A DNA stretch of 37,575 nucleotides. It comes from Spirochaetia bacterium. GTDB taxonomy: Bacteria; Spirochaetota; Spirochaetia; Treponematales; Breznakiellaceae. The notes below the pieces were generated by a model. That model was not told the DNA's origin, made no database searches, and saw only the letters and a program-made list of their open reading frames with translations. The translations under genes and the position numbers were made by a program. Numbering within the stretch: position 1 is the first letter of the stretch; each line of letters starts with the position of its first letter. The stretch spans positions 1 through 37,575 of the forward strand of contig BOBG01000008.1 in assembly GCA_026002265.1 (NCBI GenBank). Reading direction: 5' to 3'. Shown here one piece after another: positions 31,170 through 37,575 of the stretch.

Positions 31170-33159
31170 TTCCGGCTAAAGCTTCTTCAGCCAATGAAGC
31201 CACAGATTCCGGACTCTTGTGAGACGCATTAAGCGTCTGAACCGCAATGTTCCGGATGGCACGTCCCTGCTCCGGGCTTATTTTCAATAACGATGCAATA
31301 GAATCCGGATCCGCTGCCGCCAATGCTGCCAAGGATCGGTATGTTTTCATGAGAAGTGCGGAACGTTTTTTGCCAATACCGGAAACCGATTCCAAAACAG
31401 TGAAGGCAAGGGCTTTTTCACGCAGTTTTTGATTAAAACCATTGGCTTTCCGGTGCGTCTCGTCACGGACTGCCTGCAATACTTTAAGGGCTTCGGAGCG
31501 TTCCGTCAGTCGGATCGGCTGTGAAGAACCGTGAAGCCACAACTCCTCATGCTGCTTTGCAAGACCAACGACCGGAATAGCCGCACCCAATTCGTGCAGA
31601 ACACCGGCCGCAGCATTAACCTGACCCCGGCCCCCGTCAACGAGAATGAGATCCGGCAATTCCTTTGACTCATTCAAAAGCCGAGTGTACCGGCGCCGGA
31701 TTACCTCCCGCATTGCCGCATAATCGTCACTCGTTCCAACCACCGACCGCAGCTTGAAAAGCCGGTACTCCTTTTTATCTGGGAAGCCATCCTTAAAGGA
31801 AACGAGGGATGCAACCGGATCCGTACCGCCTAGATGAGCAATATCGAATCCCTCGATCCGAGCTGGAAGCGTAGCGAGATTCAAGATGTGCCGGAGTTCC
31901 TCAAGTGCAGGAGCCAGACCCCGGGATCGGATTCTGACGCGAAGATCTTCTAGAGCATTCTGCCGGACAAGACCGAGAATCGCTCTATGGTGTTTGTCGG
32001 CTGGAATGGAAATTGCAGGAGATGTAGCGTATTGTTCACGGAACCACCTGATCATGTGTTCGATGGCCGGAACCCAACCGGTAGTGTTGTCTTCAATTCC
32101 AGAGGGCGCCGGGGGGGTGACGGAAAAGCCGTAGGCTTTGTAGGCAGGGGGGCGCGCGTCAGATGCAACAGCGTACTCGCCATCTTTTTGAATCTCACCG
32201 GAAGTGCCGCCCCCCTTTTGATTCTCTTCATATTCCGGATCAAGATAGATCACGGCCGGAATATCCCGTCCTGTACCATAATAAGCCATAATAAAGGTTT
32301 CAAGCGAATCCGGGAAATCGGCTGCTGAACACGTTTGGAAGGAATCCCGACTGACCAAGGCGCCGTTCCGGAGGGAAAACACGCTGAATGCCGCAAAAAT
32401 GCCGTCAGCCGCCCATGAAATGTAATCCCGGCTCGTGGGATCGCTATCAAGAACAGCATTTTCTGCCGGAACAGCCTCGAGAGCCCGGATGAGATCGCGC
32501 AGCATCGCAGCTTCCTCAAAATGCAGGTTCGAGGCAGCGGTGTGCATTTGCTTTCTCAATGTGAACGTAATGGTTTCCGGATCTCCGCACAAAATCTCCC
32601 GGATTGGGTTGAGGAGAGTTTTGTACTCGGATTCGCTAATCCGTCCGCAACAAGGCGCACGACACCGGCCGATGTGGTAGTAAAAACAGGGAGTAGGGCG
32701 TTTTCTGAGCGTTGAACACTTACGGAGGGAACTTTTCGCAAACACTGCAAGCATAGCCTCAGCGCCATGGGGAAATGGGCCGAAACAGTCTGCATAATCT
32801 GGACTCTTCCGGCTGATTTTAAGCACACGAGGAAAAGGTTCACGGGTTATGACGATGAAAGGGTAGCCGGAACCATCTTTGAGTGCGATGTTGTACCGGG
32901 GACGGTGCTGTTTAATCAAGGTATTCTCAAGGAGAAGGGCTTCGTACTCGGTTCCGGTGATAATAGTTTCAATAGAGGCCGCATGGTCGATAAGAGCTGC
33001 GGTTTTAAGGTCTTTCGCCCCTGAAAAATAACTGGAGAGACGGTTCCGGAGGACTTTTGCCTTCCCGATGTAAATAATGTGGTTTTCACTGTCCCGCCAC
33101 AAATAGACACCCGGTAAAATGGGTGCATTGTGAGCAAAGGCTTTTAGTTCTTCATACAT
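31162..33159 (-). CDS. uvrC: Excinuclease ABC subunit C
   Basis: UvrC makes both incisions in nucleotide excision repair. The GIY-YIG domain lies at about residues 14-95 (LPGVYLWRDSENHIIYIGKA), a cysteine cluster CFYYHIGRCRAPCCG follows, the UVR motif is near 200-240 (ASNLHFEEAAMLRDLIRALE), the RNase H-like domain runs about 430-560 (GFDIAHLGGTDPVASLVSFK, DLILVDGGRGQVNAA), and helix-hairpin-helix repeats end the protein. It has 665 residues, about 50 more than common. The surplus maps partly to residues 315-350, which are encoded by the 105-bp repeat copy B. The start has no Shine-Dalgarno; TTGCCA-N17-TACCAT lies just upstream. Confidence 0.95.
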   Translation of the reverse strand: MYEELKAFAHNAPILPGVYLWRDSENHIIYIGKAKVLRNRLSSYFSGAKDLKTAALIDHAASIETIITGTEYEALLLENTLIKQHRPRYNIALKDGSGYPFIVITREPFPRVLKISRKSPDYADCFGPFPHGAEAMLAVFAKSSLRKCSTLRKRPTPCFYYHIGRCRAPCCGRISESEYKTLLNPIREILCGDPETITFTLRKQMHTAASNLHFEEAAMLRDLIRALEAVPAENAVLDSDPTSRDYISWAADGIFAAFSVFSLRNGALVSRDSFQTCSAADFPDSLETFIMAYYGTGRDIPAVIYLDPEYEENQKGGGTSGEIQKDGEYAVASDARPPAYKAYGFSVTPPAPSGIEDNTTGWVPAIEHMIRWFREQYATSPAISIPADKHHRAILGLVRQNALEDLRVRIRSRGLAPALEELRHILNLATLPARIEGFDIAHLGGTDPVASLVSFKDGFPDKKEYRLFKLRSVVGTSDDYAAMREVIRRRYTRLLNESKELPDLILVDGGRGQVNAAAGVLHELGAAIPVVGLAKQHEELWLHGSSQPIRLTERSEALKVLQAVRDETHRKANGFNQKLREKALAFTVLESVSGIGKKRSALLMKTYRSLAALAAADPDSIASLLKISPEQGRAIRNIAVQTLNASHKSPESVASLAEEALAGIK
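32111..32215. repeat. 105-bp GC-rich repeat element, copy B, inside uvrC
   Basis: It runs from a GGGGGGG run to CCGCCCCCC and includes GGGGGGCGCGCGT (32147-32159). The internal hairpin is AAAGCC-GTA-GGCTTT. It is in frame, has no stop in the uvrC frame, and encodes Gly-rich then Pro-rich residues (GGGTSGE and DARPPAY) in the linker before the nuclease domain. Confidence 0.75.
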
Positions 33160-33319
33160 AAACTAGAATATGGTAGCATGAAACGTAAAGAATGGCAAGC
33201 AGGAAGTCAACACCAGAAGGTTTCCACATACTTTTTACTAACCATTCATCACGTATAATCTAATCGGCTTCTATCCATATAAAAGGTTGTTGAGTGCTTC
33301 TTATCTGATAATCAGCATT

Positions 33320-33396
33320 GATCAAACACCTTGATCACACTGATCAATCTATTTGATCAATGCAATCAAAAGGATCGATCTCGCTGATCTATGATC
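33320..33396. other. Cluster of eight GATC sites, five as TGATCA
   Basis: GATC begins at 33320, 33333, 33342, 33355, 33373, 33377, 33386 and 33393. Five of these are the palindrome TGATCA. The segment before it (33160-33319) holds only the upstream region of uvrC and shows no other feature. Confidence 0.6.
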
Positions 33397-33397
33397 A

Positions 33398-34035
33398 GGT
33401 ATCACGGTTTTTCCGGTTCCGGCTGGCAACGGGTTGACTGATCGAGGTCTGACCCCAACGATCTCGTTTATATATAATGAGATCCGAGGTCTGTCCCGGA
33501 ATCAGCTTTTCAGAGGAATCTTCAGGGTGATCATGGTTTTTCCGGTTCCGGCTGGCAACGGATTGACCGATCGAGGTCTGACCCCAACGATCTCGTTTAT
33601 ATATAATGAGATCCGAGGTCTGTCCCCGGAATCAGCTTTTCAGAGGAATCTTCAGGGTGATCATGGTTTTTCCGGTTCCGGCTGGCAACGGGTTGACCGA
33701 TCGAGATCTGACCCCAACGATCTCGTTTATACACAATGAGATCCGAGGTCTGTCCCCGTGAATCTTCCCGGAATCAGTTTTTCAGAGGAATCTTCAGGGT
33801 GATCATAGTTTTTCCGGTTCCGGCTGGTAATGGGTTGACTGATCGAGGTCTGACCCCAACGATCTCGTTTATACACAATGAGATCCGAGGTCTGTCCCCG
33901 GAATCAGCTTTTCAGAGGAATCTTCAGGGTGATCATGGCTTTTCCGGTTCCGGCTGGCAATGGATTGACCGATCGAGGTCTGACCCCAACGATCTCGTTT
34001 ATACACAATGAGATCCGAGGTCTGTCCCCGTGAAT
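33398..34035 (+). repeat. Five-unit tandem array of about 130 bp carrying RAYT-type REP motifs
   Basis: The motif GAGGTCTGACCCC begins at 33444, 33573, 33703 (as GAGATCTG), 33845 and 33975, giving spacings of 129, 130, 142 and 130 bases. Each unit has a second motif GAGGTCTGTCCC(C) 42 bases on, and between them GATCTC-N13-GAGATC, an AT-rich hairpin. The rest of the unit is GGAATCAGCTTTTCAGAGGA-type spacer ending TTTTTCCGGTTCCGGCTGG. Unit three carries a 12-bp insertion. Frames open through the array come from the repeat, not from a gene. Confidence 0.9.
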
Positions 34036-34259
34036 CGCCGGATTTTACCAGCGAATCCGGTGCAAATTTCAGCCATGTGATATTTTTGATTTTTGGCAGA
34101 ACTGTACTGGGAAATTTTTTTACAGGAGGTGGGTAATTTTTTCACAAGGATTTTAAAATCCTAGGGATTCTCCTATTAAAATGATTTTTATCCTGCCCGG
34201 AATTTTACCGGATTATTGTTTCGACAATGTATGAACAAATACAGTTGTCAGTTTTGCAG
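34036..34259. other. AT-rich spacer with a 16-bp palindrome
   Basis: No gene is visible. The only structure is the perfect palindrome AGGATTTTAAAATCCT at 34147-34162, and GGAGGTGGG at 34122 with no start codon behind it. Confidence 0.4.
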
Positions 34260-34346
34260 TCAGAAATAAGCTTCGAATTTTCTACTCTGTAAATTCTTGA
34301 TGACCTGCGCCGCACACAGTGCATATTGCTTTTCAATAGCAGACAT
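34260..34346 (-). pseudogene. N-terminal stub resembling a LUD-domain (lactate utilisation) protein
   Basis: From an ATG at 34346 with AGGGG seven bases upstream the frame reads 28 residues: MSAIEKQYALCAAQVIKNLQ then SRKFEAYF, and stops at TGA. Proteins of the LUD/DUF162 family commonly begin with a helix followed by a phrase of the form VIKNLESR-xEAYY and then the TKEEAL segment. The match ends at the stop, and none of the three frames downstream continues it. It is either a truncated gene or a very small protein. Confidence 0.4.
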
Positions 34347-34402
34347 TTTTTCCCCTGTTTATTCTATTCAAAAAAATTATTCTGTCAATTATAAAAAAAT
34401 AT

Positions 34403-34430
34403 TAGCATTTGGCACATATTTTGCTATATA
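34403..34430 (+). promoter_or_regulatory. Candidate promoter of the small secreted protein gene
   Basis: TTAGCA (34403-34408) and TATATA (34425-34430) are 16 bases apart, with transcription starting about 34437 and GAGGAG six bases before the ATG. Confidence 0.45.
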
Positions 34431-34476
34431 AAAGGTGATGGCGGAAATCGCTGAAATTAGTTTTTGAGGAGTTTTT

Positions 34477-34863
34477 ATGAAACGTTTTGCAGTAGGAATG
34501 GTATTTGTGTTGGTATTTGCCGGAATGGTGGAAGCGCAAACGACAACACCCCGGCCCACACCGGAAAAAGTTACGATAAACGGTACGCTCACGTTTGCCC
34601 GCGGTTCTGTAGCGATTCAAAATAATGAAGTTACATACCTTATTTCCGGTATAAGTCAGCTCATCGGCTTTGTGGACGGACTCAAGGCAGGAGCCCAAGT
34701 GAAATTGGAAGGCTACGCCGCATCGACTCCGGATGCTACCGTTATGTTTTTCCGGACCACGAAATTGACATTTAACAGTACAGATTATGATCTGTCGCCA
34801 GCTTTTCCTGTAAGGTCTTTTGGAATGTCCGGTACAGCGCCGAGCAGGAGCCGTACTCACTAG
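34477..34863 (+). CDS. Small secreted or periplasmic protein of unknown function
   Basis: The 128-residue protein has a clear signal peptide (MKRFAVGMVFVLVFAGMVEA, cleavage likely after Ala20), then a Thr/Pro linker and a beta-rich domain: VTINGTLTFARGSVAIQNNE, VTYLISGISQLIGFVDGLKA, GAQVKLEGYAAST. This pattern of short strands with a central Gly-rich turn suggests an OB-like barrel. The C-terminus is basic (SRSRTH). I do not recognise a named function. It has a good GAGGAG site. A partial REP unit begins eight bases after the stop. Confidence 0.75.
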   Translation: MKRFAVGMVFVLVFAGMVEAQTTTPRPTPEKVTINGTLTFARGSVAIQNNEVTYLISGISQLIGFVDGLKAGAQVKLEGYAASTPDATVMFFRTTKLTFNSTDYDLSPAFPVRSFGMSGTAPSRSRTH

Positions 34864-34870
34864 CAACGAT

Positions 34871-34936
34871 AGTAGATCCGAGGTCTGTCCCCCTGAATGA
34901 ATCAGCTTTCCAGAGGAATCTTCAGGGGTGATTACC
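34871..34936 (+). repeat. Partial unit of the REP array
   Basis: It contains GATCCGAGGTCTGTCCCC followed by the AATCAGCTTTCCAGAGGAAT and CTTCAGGGGTGAT segment, matching the second half of an array unit. The first motif and the AT hairpin are missing. Confidence 0.8.
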
Positions 34937-34958
34937 CAGTAGTTTCAGCGATCAACCC

Positions 34959-34970
34959 GGGCTTCGGCCC
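34959..34970 (+). other. UUCG-tetraloop hairpin
   Basis: GGGC-TTCG-GCCC is a short but very stable hairpin with no T-run. It lies between the partial REP unit and the terminator. Confidence 0.4.
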
Positions 34971-35039
34971 AGAATTATCACGTAGTGCCCAAAGGAATCC
35001 GGATATGTGCGGATCCATAAGGAATTTTGTTAAGAGGTG

Positions 35040-35071
35040 ATAGCCATGGATTTCCATGGCTATTTTTTTTT
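35040..35071 (+). terminator. Rho-independent terminator after the secreted-protein gene
   Basis: ATAGCCATGGA and TCCATGGCTAT form an 11-bp perfect stem around two bases and run straight into about nine T. It acts on plus-strand transcription, about 180 bases after the 34477-34863 gene. Confidence 0.9.
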
Positions 35072-35103
35072 GGAAATGTCCCCAGAAAAATAGTTTATGT
35101 AAA

Positions 35104-35757
35104 TCAGTTAAGCCATACGATAAGATCGTACAATCCATGTGCCAGTGCTATTCCGTGCAATGACCGGAACTTAAGAGAAATTAATGACAAAATTAATGAA
35201 GCGGCTGCCGCATAAAGCATACCGGATATCCCTTCGTACCAATGACATAAAGAGAAAAGTACCGTAGCAATTAACATCCGGTACACAATAGAACACGGAC
35301 TATGATTCCGGAGTAAATAGATCCGGAAAAATCCTTCTTCAGCATAACCGGTTAATAAACACGACAATATTGCAACAAAAACCGGAATAATTCCCTTCGG
35401 ACCTTTTATCATTTGAAAATCTTGAACAAAGAATCCAACACAAAATCCCGTCAAAAATAATAATACAAGCGCTAATCCGCAGGCCGGAATATCATTGAAA
35501 TGCGGTTTTAACATATCCGGCGCGATTATTTTTAACCGGAATAATAAATAGATTATAAGAATCCCGTACAGCACAACCCGGCTTAATTCTTGTTGTACAG
35601 AAAAAATAATTATTCCGGCCGGTTCCGTATACAAATCCGGCGCAAAAAATACAACATACAAAAAGAGAGACTCAAGTACAGCAGTCAATGAAGTTCTTCC
35701 TCGTTCTGTTTTTGGTTCCAGATTCTTCTTCAATTCTCTCAAGATTCGGAAAAGCAT
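35104..35757 (-). CDS. CPBP-family intramembrane glutamic protease
   Basis: The 217-residue membrane protein has about six helices and the three CPBP (CAAX protease and bacteriocin-processing) motifs: AEEGFFRIYLL with the EExxxR pattern, LFSLCHWYEG with FxxxH, and ALAHGLYDL with HxxxD in place of the more usual HxxxN. The paired glutamates and histidines are the expected active site. Substrates of such proteins in spirochaetes are not known. It starts 35 bases after the mfd stop on the same strand and may be co-transcribed with it. Confidence 0.85.
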   Translation of the reverse strand: MLFRILRELKKNLEPKTERGRTSLTAVLESLFLYVVFFAPDLYTEPAGIIIFSVQQELSRVVLYGILIIYLLFRLKIIAPDMLKPHFNDIPACGLALVLLFLTGFCVGFFVQDFQMIKGPKGIIPVFVAILSCLLTGYAEEGFFRIYLLRNHSPCSIVYRMLIATVLFSLCHWYEGISGMLYAAAASLILSLISLKFRSLHGIALAHGLYDLIVWLN

Positions 35758-35792
35758 GGTACTAAACTATGCCGCTCATGGCACAGCCGGAT

Positions 35793-36974
35793 TCAGACAA
35801 GCGCGGCTAATTTTTCCCGGATAAAAGCGCTTTTTTCCGACAATCCAAGATTTCCAGTCGTCAATACCAGTACATTTGGATTTTTTGGATCCAATTTTAT
35901 CAAACCTTTTGATCGTTTTAATACCTGTACCACACGATCAATATTGATATTTGCAAGTTTTCCAAGCTCGACCCTGACCATACCAGATTTTTCCCGGAGC
36001 GAAAGCGCCGAAAGTTCCCGGCAGAGAATCCGTATTTCTGCAAGCGCCAGCAGCGAAGAAATTTCAGCCGGAATCGGCCCAAAACGATCCGTTACTTCAT
36101 GTTTCAGCCGGTCCAACTCCTCCTTTTCCCTGACTCCAGCAATTTTTTTGTATAATTCCATCTTTTCCTGCGGCGAATCAACATAGAAATCCGGAATAAA
36201 ACCAGTGTATTCCAATTCTAAAAGCGGTTCCGGCTCCGGTTCATATTTTTCATTTTCAAGATTCCGGATTGCTTCATCTAACAACCGGACATAGAGATCG
36301 TAGCCCACAGCGTAGACTTCCCCTGACTGATCCTTTCCCAATAAATTCCCGGCGCCCCGAATTTCCAAATCTTTCATAGCAATTTTGAAGCCGGAGCCAA
36401 GTTCCGTAAAATCAGAAATTGCCTCCAAACGTTTCATAGCAAGTTCAGTAATATCCTTTGCATCCGGATAAAAAAGATAAGCGTAGGCAACCCGGTCAGA
36501 ACGCCCGACTCGGCCGCGGAGTTGGTAAAGCTGAGAAACTCCATACATATCAGCCCTATCAATGATAATGGTATTAACATTTGCCATGTCGATTCCATTT
36601 TCAATAATTGTTGTAGAGACAAGTACATGGAACGCACCATGAAAAAAACGGTGCATTACTTCCTCGAGTTTTTCGCCTGGCATTTGTCCATGGGCAGTGT
36701 CGATAAGTACTTCCGGTACAAGGTGTTCAAGCCGGATTCGTGTTTCATTTAATGTTTCAATACGGTTGTGCAGGAAAAAAACCTGTCCGCCGCGTGCAAC
36801 TTCATGGCGGATTGCCTCTGCAATTTGATACGGATCATATTCCCCTACAACAGTTTCAATAGGGTGACGGTTATTCGGCGGCGTATTCAATAGGCTCATG
36901 TCCCGGATTTTAAGGAGACTCATGTGCAGTGTTCTAGGAATCGGTGTTGCACTCAGCGTTATACAGTCAACATT
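35793..36974 (-). pseudogene. mfd: mfd, C-terminal part (second helicase domain to end), detached
   Basis: Mfd removes stalled RNA polymerase and recruits excision repair. This frame begins at the junction and reads NVDCITLSATPIPRTLHMSL, LLKIRDMSLLNTPPNNRHPI, FFLHNRIETLNETRIRLEHL, STTIIENGIDMANVNTIIID and the QLRGRVGRSDR motif VI, then a full C-terminal regulatory domain to a normal stop. Only the first ATG at 36923 offers a start, inside the helicase core, so no working Mfd comes from it. A TGA follows immediately upstream of the junction (36978-36980). The N-terminal two thirds are missing from this strand in the window. Confidence 0.85.
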
Positions 36975-37575
36975 GGTTCAGAGGGTAATGCACCGAAATT
37001 AGACGCATTGGGTTCAAAATCATGGGAAGCCCGGAAAAATCATGCACGGAAAAAGGCTGAGGAATTGGCAAGCCGGTTAATTGTTTTATACTCGAAACGA
37101 AAGACAGCGCAAGGCTTTGCATTTCCGGCTGATACTGAATGGCAGGAATTATTCGAGGCGAATTTTCCTTTTGAGGAGACGCCGGATCAACTGCGATGTG
37201 TGGAGGAAATTAAAGCTGATATGGAGAGTCCGCAGCCAATGGACCGTCTTATTTGCGGAGATGTGGGCTACGGGAAAACTGAAGTTGCGCTCCGGGCAGC
37301 TTTTAAAGCCGTTATGGCCGGCAAACAAGTCGTATTTCTCGTACCAACGACCATTTTAGCACAGCAGCATTTTGAAACATTTCAAGAGCGGTTCAAGCAT
37401 TTTCCGGTAAAAATTGCCTTGCTTTCCCGGTTTGTTGAACGGAAACTACTCAAAAAAACTCTTGAGGATATTAAATCCGGGGCAATCGATCTCGTTGTCG
37501 GCACGCACCGGATCATTCAAAAAGATGTTGTGTTCAAAAATTTGGGGCTGATGATTATTGATGAAGAGCAACGAT
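36970..37575 (+). pseudogene. mfd: mfd, central part (translocase domain 1), inverted relative to the C-terminal part; runs off right edge
   Basis: On the plus strand the frame from 36972 reads IGSEGNAPKLDALGSKSWEA, ELASRLIVLYSKRKTAQGFA, DQLRCVEEIKADMESPQPMD, the Walker A motif ICGDVGYGKTEVALRAAFKA, VFLVPTTILAQQHFETF, IDLVVGTHRIIQKDVVF and the Walker B motif LMIIDEEQR at the edge. This is the Mfd segment that should directly precede NVDCITLSATP of the minus-strand part, but it points the other way. There is no start codon or ribosome-binding site for it. Confidence 0.85.

Noticed and set aside
30365-31222. Plus-strand frame of 285 codons overlapping the transporter
   Set aside because: It is rich in Arg, Pro, His and Cys, with no hydrophobic core, and lies inside the transporter gene that has clear membrane helices.
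33434-34011. Two plus-strand frames reading TDRGLTPTISFIYNEIRGLS repeatedly
   Set aside because: They arise from the tandem REP units; frame changes follow unit length and no ribosome-binding site is present.
33398-34035. CRISPR array
   Set aside because: Units are about 130 bp with the spacer part also conserved, and no cas gene is in the window.

Overview
The window looks like chromosomal DNA of a treponeme-type spirochaete. The evidence is a single ribosomal run from rpsL to rplQ with no fusA, infA, adk or map inside it, groS standing apart from groL, a lipoprotein signal ending LFSC, a FemABX-type peptidoglycan ligase, CheW, and moderate G+C with a marked excess of CCGG. The species cannot be named from the sequence alone.

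Layout. 1-2031 (minus): femX-like gene, cheW, and the start of a DegT-type aminotransferase that runs off the left edge. 2076-2706 (plus): a likely leaderless ECF transporter S component. 2707-18995 (minus): a 16-kb block with rpsL, rpsG, tuf, the S10/spc/alpha ribosomal genes with secY and rpoA, a 60-residue zinc-ribbon gene and tRNA-Leu(CAG). A good promoter with an overlapping dyad lies just upstream of rpsL. 19271-20083 (plus): diadenylate cyclase cdaA, divergent from rpsL. 20144-20838: a REP-associated tyrosine transposase (RAYT) gene bracketed by GAGGTCTGTCCCC-type repeats. 20976-22252: a 105-bp GC-rich repeat and nagA. 22336-27855 (minus): a 1839-residue repeat lipoprotein with 12 related modules, a 50-copy nine-residue tract and an 11-copy twelve-residue tract. 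28124-28949: rnhA and groS, convergent. 29069-29842: a gene remnant and a membrane-anchored HNH protein. 29937-33159: a DAACS-type transporter and uvrC, overlapping tail to tail. 33320-34936: a GATC cluster, a five-unit array carrying the RAYT-type motif, a gene stub and a small secreted protein. 35104-37575: a CPBP protease and a broken mfd.

Points of most interest. (1) mfd is split: the helicase centre lies on plus and the C-terminal third on minus, meeting at an 8-bp sequence shared by both parts. (2) The RAYT-flanking motif recurs 13 kb away as a five-unit tandem array plus a partial unit. (3) A second repeat family, 105 bp, has one copy beside nagA and one translated in frame inside uvrC; their internal hairpins are conserved in shape but not in sequence. 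(4) The giant lipoprotein. (5) Several genes have promoter-like boxes placed so that the transcript would start at the start codon. (6) The strong CCGG bias.

Genes working together. The ribosomal block supplies the core translation machinery plus SecY and RNA polymerase alpha. The FemX-like protein probably acts on peptidoglycan precursors, nagA in amino-sugar recycling, and cdaA makes c-di-AMP. The accessory part (20-21 kb and 33-35 kb) is dominated by repeats and gene remnants.
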